DNA from: Candidatus Heimdallarchaeota archaeon
GTDB lineage: Archaea > Asgardarchaeota > Heimdallarchaeia > Hodarchaeales > Hodarchaeaceae
Reading direction: 5' to 3'
Length of the DNA: 52,489 bases
Assembly: GCA_020353515.1 (NCBI GenBank)
Contig: CP070695.1
Location: forward strand, 3,108,943-3,161,431
The notes under the pieces were generated by a model, which was not told the origin of the DNA, made no database searches, and saw only the letters and a list, made by a program, of their open reading frames with translations. The translations under genes and the position numbers were made by a program. This document shows, in pieces, positions 16,508 to 27,490 of the stretch; positions within the stretch are counted from its first letter, which is position 1, and every line of letters starts with the position of its first letter.

Positions 16508-19500
16508 TTATTCTCCAGATTCCTGCGTGAGGAGTTCTGTTGTCCCGTATATATCTTCATACGAAATAATTATTGCTGAAACATATTTTCTTAATTCAGA
16601 TACTCTTCTACGAATTTCATTCTTATTTGAAGGATCTTTGTCCATAAGTAAATGGAGAGCGTGAACTTCTCTTTGAATTTCGTCCTGAAATTGATTTACT
16701 AGTGGAAATAGATCTTTATGAACTAAAATATTGCAGGTGAGATTTTCTTGCCCGCCTCTGGCTTCTGGCCTTTCTAATGAATAACCAAATGACATTACGC
16801 TAGTACGAAGACCCTGCGCCAAAACAAAATCATAACTAGATGGGATTTCACTAACGAAATCATCACTAAATCCAGTTCCACTGAAGGAACGGTCTGAGAG
16901 GTCAACCAGCTTCGAAAAGTTATCTTTAAGGATCTCAGGGATTACAATAATCGGAATCGGTCCATGTCTCTGATCAAAGAAGCTGACTATCACTCCAATG
17001 GTATGAGCGTCAAGAGAAGCCATAACTTGAACATCAGGGACATCAGAAAGGTTTTTGAGTACCAGGTCTTTGTCTAAACCAACAAGTTCAGGTTTTCGAA
17101 TGAATTTAACATAAACAATAGATCCAATGAAAATAACAAATATAACAAGACCAGCAAGAAGTAAAACCCATTCAGGAAGTCCAGGAGGCTGATAATTAAA
17201 CCGTTGATTTCGAATTATCTCTGGGAAGTCTCGAACGTCATAGGCAAAATGACTATTCCCATCAACGTCTTCTGTATAAATCCGATAAATGATATCTGTA
17301 TTAGAATTATTGTGAAAGAAAGGTACAACCACAGTATAATTAGAAACGTCACTGTTACTATCCTGATATATCATTTGAGCTTCAAGCCAATTTGGCTCTA
17401 TCTGCAGAAATTCAGCTCCTACTCCTCCATTTGAATCGTTTGCTGGTTTGAAATAGTAGTAAAGTATGACTTCCTTAATTCCAGATCCATAATCTACTAC
17501 TTCAGCGAAGAAAATCAGATTTGTGGGATTAATTTCATCATCTTTTATGAAATAAGCAGTAATGATGCGGGGTGGAGCCTTATCTTCTAGTGTAAAGGTG
17601 AATGTGTAGGTTGATCGAATGTAATAAATTCGGGAATAATTTACTTGTGTAACCACAGTCACATTGACTAACACAAAGGTATCAAGATAGGAATAATTGG
17701 ATAATTCAAATGGATAAACCCAAATACTGGTTAAGTCTGTTAATGGAGATGTTTGGATGAAAGAAGCGAGTTCTTCATCGGTTGAATTAATGTATAATAA
17801 GTATTCGACTTGGGTGATTCTATTATTTAGCGAGTCAGTGACATTGACTTCTAAATCAAACAATCCTTCTGCATCAGAGAGAGGAATTGCACTGAAATCA
17901 TGAATTTGTGGCCGACTTTCGATATAGATCACTGGGGAGGTTTTATTAACTCCAAATTCAACCCCATCATGAGGCCAGATTACATAATTCCAAAAATCGC
18001 CAGGTTGAAGAGAATTGGCAGTAATTATTGTTTGATTGTCATAACTGGGATTGTATACACCATTAAGGTACCATCTTATTGTAAGTCTAGGTTCATCACC
18101 ATCAGCATCTGAATAAAGGTATAAACTTGTTATTTGTATCACTTCATCTTCAACGATATACTCAGGATGGATCGAAGTGTGAATGGTAACTGTTGGTCTG
18201 GTGTTGAGAATAAAAACAACGGATGAAAATACTGTTTCACTCCACAACCCACCAGTATCTTTAACTGCAATAGCTACTTGCCAGCCTTGTTCTTTAGTCA
18301 CATAGCTAACAGGTATTAACGATTGATTATTGAATTGGGTTTGAATCTCACCATCCAAATACCAAATGATTGACCACGAATTTTGACCATCAATTGAGTC
18401 AATATCTTCAAACTCCCATGTAACTTCCAGAGTATCAGTAGTGTAAATTTGTGAGCCATTATTGACCAGAATATTCATAACTGTTGGCGCTGAATTTATG
18501 ATCGTAATTGTATTTGATTGATAACGGGTTGAATAATCATACCCATCAGTAACATTTATTGTAAAGAACCACCTTTCCCCACGATTGGTCATACTTGCAG
18601 GAACACTAGTGAAACTACCAACGTATTCTCCATTTCTATACCATTCGATCATAGCTGCTTGTACATTCTGGAGATCCCCATCTGGATCAGTGAAATTCCA
18701 AGTTGCAACAAGATCTGATGTAGTATAGGGAGAAAGAGGGAGCAAGACCACATCAGAAGTTGAAGGGGGAGTGTTTTGGATGGTGATGGTTGGTAATTGA
18801 TACCAAATACTATATGCCTCTCCATCCCATACACTGATGTTGACATACCAAGTTTCTGATTTATTGGTTACCTGGGAGGGGATAATTTGATAGTTAATAT
18901 ATTGGGGAAGGGGGGTACCATTACGATACCAATAGATTAAGGGAGCAGCTTCAACATCATCAGTGTCATAATCATAAAACGTGTACTGGAATGAAAGTGA
19001 ATTTGTTGTGAAATAAGTAGATTTAGTCCATTGAAGATTTAGTATCAAAGGAGCTGTGTTACCAATAGTAATCTTAGTTGAGTTAACTGATACTCCATAA
19101 TCACCGTAAAAGTCTCTAGGTTGAATTGAAGCCCACCAGATGTCTCCCTCTTTTGTGTTCATATAGGTAACAACTGTTTTATCATTCAATGCAGAGATTA
19201 AAGTTGTTACTCCAGACCGGTTTCGATACCATTGATATTTTGATCCCACAACATATCCATCAATGACAACAATGTCATAAGCTACAATTCCTTGAGTTCC
19301 ATCGATATCAGAAGCATTATACCTCAAAACAAGATCAAAATTTGTACCAAATGAGCCTCCATAATAAGTTGTCCCATTAAACAGGCCATCAATAGCTGTC
19401 TCAACGGAAACAACCACAGGAGGGGTATTACCAATAATAATACTAATACCATAATATTTGCTAATAATTAACTCACCATATTCGTCCCCATCATGTGGTT

Positions 19501-22500
19501 TGATACTCACCCACCACCTTTCTCCTGCTACGGTATTAATATAGCTCAAATTCGTTAAATCATTAGAGATCTGCTTAACAGCTGTTTCCCAGGTTATTGA
19601 TGGAGTGAATTCAGAGTCTTCTGGATCATCATCATTCCATGAATAAGTAAGATTAAGGGGATCAGAAGTTGTTGTACCACCAGTGATTTTGATGCTATAA
19701 GGATCAATCCATGGTTTACTATTCAAAATATTGATCTGAAGGGCAGAACTTTCCCAATCTGATAAAGCTGTTCCATCTGTTACTTGTATATCAAAATACC
19801 ATCTATCTCCCTTCCTTGTTGCTGTATTAGGGAGAATGAGCATATTAGCATATGTACCATTAGGCACCCAATCAGGGATACTTGTATCATACCAATACCA
19901 TGTGACTCCCGCGACACTAATAGAATCAAGATCCGCATCCTCCGCTGTATAATACACGGTGAGATTATGTATCGTCCGAGCTTCTGTTTCCACAAATGAA
20001 GCCAGTGAAATAATTGGTTTGGAATTTAAAATTTGGAAGTTCTCTGATGTATAAATTTCTCCATAATCCAAACCATCAGATGGGAGGATAGTGTAATACC
20101 AAAATTCCCCTTTTGTAATTCTCGACCCAGGAACACTTAAAGAGTCATTTAAATCTGTTTGAAGATCCGATCCCTTATACCAGCGAATTTCAGTTAGTTC
20201 AATATTATCCCCATCAGGGTCTTCTAGAGCATTTAGTATATCATTTAGATTTAGTATTATGCCATTCGCTTTAGCTGGTTCAGTCGGAAGGGGAAGATCT
20301 GTTATATTTAGTGGAGCAGTATTTTCAATTTGTACATGCATTGATTCATAAATAGTAGAATAATTTTCCCCATCATAAACCCGAATCTTAAACCACCAAA
20401 CTTCATTTTTGGAGGTATTCCCTGATTCAACGGTCGTTTTATTACTAAGGCCTACTAATGGTTGCCCCGGATCATTCATAAACCATTCAATGAGGGGGGT
20501 AAGAGGATCATTATCAATATCGGAATCGTCCCATCCTGCCACCAAATCATTAGTAGTTGTGGGATTTGACGTGATGCTTAAATTACCAAGTAGGGGAGCA
20601 GTGTTACGAATTGTTACATTCGATAGAAGTGAAATAATACTTGAAAAACTTTCTCCATCTGTTGCGTTAATTGAAAAGTACCATTTGTCGTTTTTAGTGG
20701 TGTTTCCTGCTGTAAGAATTGCACTCGTGCTTGTTGTTTCCCAGCTAGAGTTGAATTCTCCATTTAAAAACCAAGTTATGTTGTACGTTAGCCCTTCTCC
20801 ATCATTATCTGAACCTGCCCAATTAGCAACCAAGTCAGTGGTAGTCGTAGGGTTATTAGTAATACTTAAATCTGAAACTATCGGAACAGAATTTAGAATG
20901 GTCACTGGAATTGAGTTATAAAGGATAGACCAATTAAGACCATCGAAAACTCGAATAGTACAGTTCCAAATGTCGTCTTTGGTCGTCAAGCTTGCATCAA
21001 CGACCAACGAATCATTCAAAGCTGGTTGTAATAATCCACCTTTATACCAACGAATCTCCCTGTCACTTTGGAGATGGCCATCTACGTCTATATAATCATA
21101 ATCAAAGATGAGATCCTCTGTAGTCGTATTGGTGTTTGCGGTTAAATTTAAGTTCTGTACTTCAGGTATATTATTAGGAGCTGATCCTATGACCACAAGA
21201 CTTGAAGTATAATTTTGACTCCAAGAAGTCCCATCATAAACCCTAATCTTGTATTGCCAAAAATCAGTCGACTTCGTTTCACTACTATGTAAAGTAACAT
21301 TGTTAAATTTAGAGGCGTTGTAAACACCATTTGTAAACCAATAAACAATTCTTTGAATAGTATTTTCATGATCATCGTCGGCATCGTTGTAAGTATACGT
21401 AATATTTATGGTGTCGACAGTAGTGACATCTGTAGTTTTGTTAAATGTGGGAGAAATGACAGTGGGTATTGAATTAATAATTGTGGTATTCGCTGAAATG
21501 TATTCCGTAATTGAATAATTTGAACCGTCAAAGATCCTTACAGTGTACCTCCACACTTCACCTTTACTAGTATTACCCCAACCTAAGAATGTAGAATTTT
21601 GAGCACTAATTAGCTCAACCCAATCCCCTACACCCACAGTCCAATTATACCATTTAATTATGGTAACATAAAGGTAATCGTTAGGATTGTCACCATCCAC
21701 ATCGAGAGCTGTCCATGAAGCAATCAAATTATCCTCAGTGGTAGGATTAGATGGAATCATTAAGTCTGTAGCAGTGGGAGGAGAGTTTAATATCACGGTT
21801 GTTGGTGAAGAATATAGAATAGAGTAATTAGTTCCATCAGAGACCTTCAACGTAAAGTTCCAGACATCTCCTTTACTGGTAGCACTGGCAGGAACAATTT
21901 TCTCATTATTATAAACAGTCTGAAGCTGATTGTCTTTGTACCATCGGATAATCCACGAGTCTGCGGGTTGAGTATCACCAACATCTGTATCGTTAAATGA
22001 CCAGCTAGCTGTTAGATCATCTGTGGTCAGTGGGTTAATTGTTATTGCCACATTTGATGCTATGGGAGGAGTATTGAGAATTTGGATATGAGGAGATTCT
22101 ATTAAATCTGAATAGTTCTCTCCATCGAAAACCTGGACTTTAAAGTGCCACCATTCATTTTTTGTTGTATTACCTGAACCTATTAAGGTTAAGTTTGTCC
22201 AACTCGATTGTATTTGTCCGTTTTTATACCAATAAATGATTGCAGCAGCTTTATTTTCCGTGTCCCCTGTATCTACATCGGCCATATCCCAGCTCGCAAC
22301 GAGAGAATCATTTGTTCTTGCATCTACAGGTGAAATGGTCAAATTGACTGCTTCAGGGGGGGAATTCTTAATGATTACATGAGAGGAGTTCACCCAGTTA
22401 GAGTAAGAAGTTCCATCATTTACTCGCATTCTGACGTAGAATTCATCCCCTTTTGAAGTTTGGTCTGGTGTTATTGAGGTTTGGTTATCAACGCCCATTA

Positions 22501-25500
22501 TATGCCCTGATCCAACTTTATACCACTCAATCTGACGTGCAACGATAGTCTCATTATCTTGATCATAATCAGAATAAGTATACTCAATAGAGAGGACATT
22601 AGTCGTAACTGGATCAACAGGTTTTAGTTCAACATTTGAAAGACTGGGGGGAGTATTTAGAACAGTAATAGAAGAGGAATTTACTCTATCTCCAAATAAT
22701 TCGCCATCTTTAGGGGTTACTGTCACATACCATTCGTCATCGGGGAATAGTTCACTGTGATCTCGCTCTAAAGCCACTGTACCATCCACAGGGTAGTGAT
22801 AGGTAGAATGCAGCTGGTATCCAGAACCATTGTTCCGATACCAGCAGATTTCGGTGCCACTTTCATAATCAGGAGTCTCATCATCATAATAATCATAAGC
22901 GAGTACTAATGTACTATTACTATAGCAATTCAATGGACTGAGGGTGAGATTTCCCGCTACAGGGGGATGATTAACATATACATAACTTTCTGTTATACTA
23001 GAAACGCCAAAATTCCCAGCGGTATCGTTAACAAAAATCTGATACTTGATATCGCCATTTGAAATAGATGCATCATCACGAATGTAACCCATGATATTAC
23101 TGAAATTTTGATAATTAGTCATGACCCATTGGGATGGACTAGGCATTGTTTCAGAATGATAAGTGACATTAACAATGACTGTGTCCACAGTCCCCCAAGA
23201 ATCAGTAACATTAGCTGTGAATGTGAATTTATGGTCAAAATATCGAGCTAAAACATTAGGGGCTACAATATCATTTGTAAAATTATAATTCCTCTCAGTT
23301 GTGTTAAATTGCAAGAAATTTCCAAAAGCATCAGAAGCATTTGTAATCTGATAAACATAATTTTCATGATAGGTGGCTTGCAGCTGATAAATCCAATAAG
23401 AACCATTAAAGGTCATTGAATAATCGTTACCATTGATCTTAATTTCAGCACTAGCAACCTCAGAAGTTGAATCTGAAATATCAGCCCAGAATTCCCCTAT
23501 ACCAGTTCCTAGATCTTCCACTCCAAAATCATTGACCACTGGTGGTTCTGTATCGAAAACAACTTCCGAACCTGCTGAATAAAAGTTTACTGGGTCGTAC
23601 TGATTTTGATATTCAGTTTTAATCCATTCTAGTGATCGTGCTACAATGGATACCCGGGGTTCATCAAGAATTCCTTCAAAATAACCGCTTGCTCTGCCTA
23701 TAGCCCAATCTGAAATTGTAATAGCATCTTGTTCTTGTAGTCTGATTTGAGGATTCGATCCAAATCGTGGAGTTGCTAGCTCACCATTAAGATATAAAAT
23801 CAAATGAGTATGATTATATATGGCAGTAACATAGGTATACTCATTGAGGGGAGGATAATTTGTGGAGACTGCACTCACATTATAACCAGGACCAAAATTC
23901 AAACGAATGTGTAAACATTGCCAGTCAGTTTCGATTGCTAACCCATTATCCCTATTTCCAACTTCGGATAGAAGTCCTGCTTTATGAATAGTTCCTGTCG
24001 GATAAATCCAAGTACTTAACGTAAGAGCGGTTTGACCATTTGTACCTAGATCCCCTAATGACAGGTAATCATCACTTCCATCAAAATCCAATGCTCCATT
24101 AATCTTCCCTGTTACTTGATCCCCAGAAGTCATTCCACCACTACTGGAAGCATGGTTGGCATTGTAAGTGCTATCCTCAATCTGTGAACTTGATGGATCT
24201 TCTTTTAGATGCCATACTCCTTTGTAATTAGAGTCCCAAACTTCAAAAGGATTTTGCTGATCTAAAAGGTTGCTATTACCATAATACATACTGATACATG
24301 TATCTTCTGAACCAGATACAAATGGTAATCTCACCCACGCAATCAAATGGCCTTGTACAACATTTTGACTGAAGTATTCGATCTCATGATCTAGCTTCGT
24401 CCCATTTGCTGTAGTAAACAGAAGGTCAGCTGCATCAGCCTGAATATTCCCACTTTTTAATGAGGCATCATCGATTTCTATGAGTACTGGAAAATCGAAT
24501 AGATTATCGAAGACATTTTCTTTATAAATAACAATATCTCTCCGTTTTGTAAATGAAGCATCAACCCACCATCGTGAATACTCCTCTTCATTCTTTACAG
24601 TAATAAAATTGTCTGGATTATTTTGATTATTGAATTCTGTTAATATCCAATCAGCTGATCTGAAGGTGTGAGCGACTCGAAATTCATCTAAATAACCCTT
24701 GAAACTTTGTGAAGAATAAGCATCTCCAATTACAAATGGTTCTGAAACAACCACAAGACTCCCATTCGGTTTATATGCTGACCCCATAGGATTACCATTT
24801 ACATATGTTCTGAGATATTCTCCATCATATGAATAATGAATTAGATTCCAACTCTGACGATAAATTTGCACATTAGAATAAGATGTAGTTGAATCACTCC
24901 ATTTAATATCTGGTTGAAATCTCCCAGTACCACTCGACATAAAACTTTGACGCCATAGACGTGTTAATCTCATGCTGTAGGCATAAAATACACGACCCCC
25001 ACTTTGTTGTTCCCACTCAAGATCAGAGGTATAATTGGGGTAAATCCATAAAGAGAACGAAAAAGTAGTACTATTATCGAAAATGTTGTCAGAGTTAGAT
25101 GTATCGATTCTTGAGCCTGTATCGCCCGTAAATTCCCGCATTCCTCCTATTTTCCCCATCTCTATATAATTCGTGCTATAGGGAGTTCCGTCGTGATCAT
25201 TTTTTGTCGAATCCCTTATATAGCTTCCAGTACCACTTACCTCTTCGAAGTGCCATACTCCTTCGTAATCATTCCAAGTAGTAGATGGGTTTTCTTGTGT
25301 CCTAACCGCATTATTTCCATAATATAAGGTTATATTTGAATCGATTCCACTCCTTAAAGCAGGAACCTTGACCCATGCTCTTAGATGTGCATGTGTACCA
25401 TTCCCAGTCTGATCAAAGGATTCAATTTCGTGATTTAATTTTATTCCAACATTACTTTTTTGTAAAGTGGCAATTTTCAAGCTAAAAGAATCAACACTAC

Positions 25501-27490
25501 CAGCATCCCAACCTGATTCTAAACATCTCGCCCACACTCTAATGTAACGAGTATTTGTTGGTATAAGCATATTTGAAATGGAATATTGTGTCCATGTATT
25601 TGGGGTTTGGAGATATCCTGTATCTAAAGGAGTTGAAATAACGTCTTTCGAGCTATCTAGAAACTGAATTCTGACGTTAGAATTATCATAATCTGGTTCT
25701 GAGGATACTAACCATGCTGAGGCGTTGATGATAGCTTTTCCATTATCAATATAACTAGAGTATCCTGAGATACTAACATCTTGTCTGATATAGTCAGAGG
25801 AGGCTCCTCCAGACGACACATAAGCACAATAACTACCGAATTGAGGTCCACCGGATCCTAAAGGTGGTTTGGTTCCTACTTCCCAATTTCCTGAGGACGT
25901 CCAACCATTTAGATTACCACCTTCAAAATTACCATTTTGAATTAATTCACTAGTCCATACCCACTCATCCTCACTTGCAAACAAGATATCATCGCCATCC
26001 ACTTGGACTTTACTAGGATTATTCAAATCTGGATCACTAATATTTATTAAAACAGGAAAATTCACCAAAGTGGTTCCACTGACCTCAGAAGAATTAATTG
26101 TGATATTCTTTCTATATCTAAATAGAGGAAATGCCCAATCTTCAGAAATCGGCGAAGATTCTTCAATTGAAACTGAATAAAAATTTGAAGGATTAAACTG
26201 GTTAAGATATTCAGTTAGAATCCAATCGGAGGTTTTTATAGCATTCAATAACCGAAACTCCGTCACGACAGCTTCAATCTCATTATGAGGATTATCACCT
26301 CCAACTCCATTTGCAGCATCATCTTGGGCTCCAATAGCAAATGTATTCCAGTCAATATGTGTTCCAATTAAAGGTGTACTATCCGTAGAATCTAAAGAAC
26401 CGTCTATGTAGATTTGATGAAGTCCTGCTACACCACCATCCCACGAACAGACAATCGAATACCAATTATCCGCGCTAAACACTGTTTGAGTCGAATCTAA
26501 CTCTGATTCTGAGGAAGTATCGCTTTCAATTCTAAATTGAAAATTATCATCAAAAGAAAGACGAGGGTCATAGAATGTGGTTCCAGGGGCTCCTAAATAT
26601 GTAGTAGCGCTAGGACCTCCATTAGGAAACATAATCCAGAATTGAAAAGACATTTTATCTGTAGGGCCATTGAATCCTTTAGAAAGATCTAAGTAAATAT
26701 AATCATTGGACCCATCAAATGAAATTCCTTTGCCAAGATTTCCATCTACAAGGTCATCCTGTGTCATTGAACTAGTACTTTCAATAGTGAAATCATAATT
26801 ATTACTTGTACTATCCTTTATGTCTGAGATTGATGGATCTTGATTCATATGCAGAACAAATTCATATTCACTACTATTCCAAACGCCTGTAGGATTATCT
26901 TGGTTTACAGTTGTTGGGTTTCCATAATACATCATTACTGTTGTATCACTAATATGACTCAAATTTGTTTTAACCCATGCAATTAACTGGGCTTGAGTAG
27001 AGGAATAGTGTCGATTATAGAGCTCCACTTCATGATCTAATACATTTCCCGATGTATCCGTGAAAAAAATATCAGTTCCATCTACTTGGGCATCACATTT
27101 GAGATCCTCATCTTTTAAATCGATATATAAGGGGAAATTAGTCAAGTACGAATTAACCGAGGAGGAGGAAATAGTGATATTTTTTCGGTATTTCCAACGT
27201 GTATCAATCCAACCACCCACAGTATAAGGAGAATGAATGTTAAATTTAATATCAGAGCTAGTATCTTGTGCTTTTTCAAGTTTACTGTTCGCCAATCGCT
27301 GTACATTATGAGTATTTGTATGATTCTTTTGTGAAATTCCAAATCCCTGTAAAAGTTCAATTGTAGTTCCATTTGAAGTCCAAAAATTTTGTTTTTGGAT
27401 TGGCATACTTATAATCATCATATTAAAAAGGAGAATGTAAAGAATCAACTTTGTACCATTCTTATATAATAACATTCGACTAATCTCCAT
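16508..27490 (-). CDS. giant 3660-residue surface protein: DUF2341/LamG modules, Ig-like array, membrane anchor, cytosolic tail
   Basis: One uninterrupted frame of 3660 codons. Residues 1-33 form a signal peptide or anchor (LILYILLFNMMII). Three DUF2341 modules begin at about 94, 452 and 978, each opening with a W/K/R-rich strand and followed by a LamG/concanavalin-like domain (signature VWHFEE or VWHLKE). The second DUF2341 is interrupted at about 513-673 by a domain resembling a carbohydrate-binding module. From about 1505 to 3187 there are some 17 Ig/cadherin-like repeats of about 99 residues, each with N[ST]xP at its boundary, a D-rich centre, I-x-WY and a DGxxYS strand. Two further beta domains lead to a membrane helix at about 3435-3458, then about 200 cytosolic residues. 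Many N-glycosylation sequons fit a surface location. It probably binds glycans or other cells and signals inward; function unproven. Confidence 0.93.
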   Translation of the reverse strand: MEISRMLLYKNGTKLILYILLFNMMIISMPIQKQNFWTSNGTTIELLQGFGISQKNHTNTHNVQRLANSKLEKAQDTSSDIKFNIHSPYTVGGWIDTRWKYRKNITISSSSVNSYLTNFPLYIDLKDEDLKCDAQVDGTDIFFTDTSGNVLDHEVELYNRHYSSTQAQLIAWVKTNLSHISDTTVMMYYGNPTTVNQDNPTGVWNSSEYEFVLHMNQDPSISDIKDSTSNNYDFTIESTSSMTQDDLVDGNLGKGISFDGSNDYIYLDLSKGFNGPTDKMSFQFWIMFPNGGPSATTYLGAPGTTFYDPRLSFDDNFQFRIESDTSSESELDSTQTVFSADNWYSIVCSWDGGVAGLHQIYIDGSLDSTDSTPLIGTHIDWNTFAIGAQDDAANGVGGDNPHNEIEAVVTEFRLLNAIKTSDWILTEYLNQFNPSNFYSVSIEESSPISEDWAFPLFRYRKNITINSSEVSGTTLVNFPVLINISDPDLNNPSKVQVDGDDILFASEDEWVWTSELIQNGNFEGGNLNGWTSSGNWEVGTKPPLGSGGPQFGSYCAYVSSGGASSDYIRQDVSISGYSSYIDNGKAIINASAWLVSSEPDYDNSNVRIQFLDSSKDVISTPLDTGYLQTPNTWTQYSISNMLIPTNTRYIRVWARCLESGWDAGSVDSFSLKIATLQKSNVGIKLNHEIESFDQTGNGTHAHLRAWVKVPALRSGIDSNITLYYGNNAVRTQENPSTTWNDYEGVWHFEEVSGTGSYIRDSTKNDHDGTPYSTNYIEMGKIGGMREFTGDTGSRIDTSNSDNIFDNSTTFSFSLWIYPNYTSDLEWEQQSGGRVFYAYSMRLTRLWRQSFMSSGTGRFQPDIKWSDSTTSYSNVQIYRQSWNLIHYSYDGEYLRTYVNGNPMGSAYKPNGSLVVVSEPFVIGDAYSSQSFKGYLDEFRVAHTFRSADWILTEFNNQNNPDNFITVKNEEEYSRWWVDASFTKRRDIVIYKENVFDNLFDFPVLIEIDDASLKSGNIQADAADLLFTTANGTKLDHEIEYFSQNVVQGHLIAWVRLPFVSGSEDTCISMYYGNSNLLDQQNPFEVWDSNYKGVWHLKEDPSSSQIEDSTYNANHASSSGGMTSGDQVTGKINGALDFDGSDDYLSLGDLGTNGQTALTLSTWIYPTGTIHKAGLLSEVGNRDNGLAIETDWQCLHIRLNFGPGYNVSAVSTNYPPLNEYTYVTAIYNHTHLILYLNGELATPRFGSNPQIRLQEQDAITISDWAIGRASGYFEGILDEPRVSIVARSLEWIKTEYQNQYDPVNFYSAGSEVVFDTEPPVVNDFGVEDLGTGIGEFWADISDSTSEVASAEIKINGNDYSMTFNGSYWIYQLQATYHENYVYQITNASDAFGNFLQFNTTERNYNFTNDIVAPNVLARYFDHKFTFTANVTDSWGTVDTVIVNVTYHSETMPSPSQWVMTNYQNFSNIMGYIRDDASISNGDIKYQIFVNDTAGNFGVSSITESYVYVNHPPVAGNLTLSPLNCYSNSTLVLAYDYYDDETPDYESGTEICWYRNNGSGYQLHSTYHYPVDGTVALERDHSELFPDDEWYVTVTPKDGELFGDRVNSSSITVLNTPPSLSNVELKPVDPVTTNVLSIEYTYSDYDQDNETIVARQIEWYKVGSGHIMGVDNQTSITPDQTSKGDEFYVRMRVNDGTSYSNWVNSSHVIIKNSPPEAVNLTISPVDARTNDSLVASWDMADVDTGDTENKAAAIIYWYKNGQIQSSWTNLTLIGSGNTTKNEWWHFKVQVFDGENYSDLIESPHIQILNTPPIASNVAITINPLTTDDLTASWSFNDTDVGDTQPADSWIIRWYKDNQLQTVYNNEKIVPASATSKGDVWNFTLKVSDGTNYSILYSSPTTVILNSPPTATDLMIPSNPTTEDNLIASWTALDVDGDNPNDYLYVTIIKWYNWTVGVGDWVELISAQNSTFLGWGNTSKGEVWRYTVRIFDGSNYSITEYISANTTIINSIPTVISPTFNKTTDVTTVDTINITYTYNDADDDHENTIQRIVYWFTNGVYNASKFNNVTLHSSETKSTDFWQYKIRVYDGTSWSQNYTSSLVVIGSAPNNIPEVQNLNLTANTNTTTEDLIFDYDYIDVDGHLQSDREIRWYKGGLLQPALNDSLVVDASLTTKDDIWNCTIRVFDGLNWSILYNSIPVTILNSVPIVSDLSITNNPTTTTDLVANWAGSDNDGEGLTYNITWFLNGEFNSSWETTSTSAILTAGNTTKNDKWYFSINATDGESFSSIISLLSNVTIRNTAPLLGNLSITSNPTTTNDLVAGWDDSDIDNDPLTPLIEWFMNDPGQPLVGLSNKTTVESGNTSKNEVWWFKIRVYDGENYSTIYESMHVQIENTAPLNITDLPLPTEPAKANGIILNLNDILNALEDPDGDNIELTEIRWYKGSDLQTDLNDSLSVPGSRITKGEFWYYTILPSDGLDYGEIYTSENFQILNSKPIISLASFVETEARTIHNLTVYYTAEDADLDSISVAGVTWYWYDTSIPDWVPNGTYANMLILPNTATRKGDRWYFDIQVTDGTALSDWESSALQINILNSKPWIDPYSIKITGGTTTSDPLNLTYSWNDDDPEDSEFTPSITWETAVKQISNDLTNLSYINTVAGERWWVSIKPHDGDEYGELIISKYYGISIIIGNTPPVVVSVETAIDGLFNGTTYYGGSFGTNFDLVLRYNASDIDGTQGIVAYDIVVIDGYVVGSKYQWYRNRSGVTTLISALNDKTVVTYMNTKEGDIWWASIQPRDFYGDYGVSVNSTKITIGNTAPLILNLQWTKSTYFTTNSLSFQYTFYDYDTDDVEAAPLIYWYRNGTPLPQYINYQIIPSQVTNKSETWYVNISVWDGEAYSIWYQLPTITIQNTPPSTSDVVLLPLSPYTTSDLVATWNFTDPDGDLQNVQAAMIEWYRNGEYVGSFTSVPASMTNRGERWFFTINVTDGYDYSTRYQSNTITIINSAPTVMNILVNNGSQIYTTDTLEVTWEFEDIDSIDGQNSWSIIWYLDGEIQTQFNNQSLIPVSYVTKEQGWQVAIAVKDTGGLWSETVFSSVVFILNTRPTVTIHTSIHPEYIVEDEVIQITSLYLYSDADGDEPRLTIRWYLNGVYNPSYDNQTIITANSLQPGDFWNYVIWPHDGVEFGVNKTSPVIYIESRPQIHDFSAIPLSDAEGLFDLEVNVTDSLNNRITQVEYLLYINSTDEELASFIQTSPLTDLTSIWVYPFELSNYSYLDTFVLVNVTVVTQVNYSRIYYIRSTYTFTFTLEDKAPPRIITAYFIKDDEINPTNLIFFAEVVDYGSGIKEVILYYYFKPANDSNGGVGAEFLQIEPNWLEAQMIYQDSNSDVSNYTVVVPFFHNNSNTDIIYRIYTEDVDGNSHFAYDVRDFPEIIRNQRFNYQPPGLPEWVLLLAGLVIFVIFIGSIVYVKFIRKPELVGLDKDLVLKNLSDVPDVQVMASLDAHTIGVIVSFFDQRHGPIPIIVIPEILKDNFSKLVDLSDRSFSGTGFSDDFVSEIPSSYDFVLAQGLRTSVMSFGYSLERPEARGGQENLTCNILVHKDLFPLVNQFQDEIQREVHALHLLMDKDPSNKNEIRRRVSELRKYVSAIIISYEDIYGTTELLTQESGE

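Noticed and set aside
20409..20921. 170-codon plus-strand ORF inside the giant gene
   Set aside because: Antisense to the Ig-like repeats; it has no recognisable domain, and its low-complexity pattern mirrors the repeats.
18200..22980. Recurring nucleotide patterns that might suggest a CRISPR or satellite array
   Set aside because: The period is about 300 bases and the similarity is at protein level (Ig-like repeats), with no identical direct repeats or spacers.
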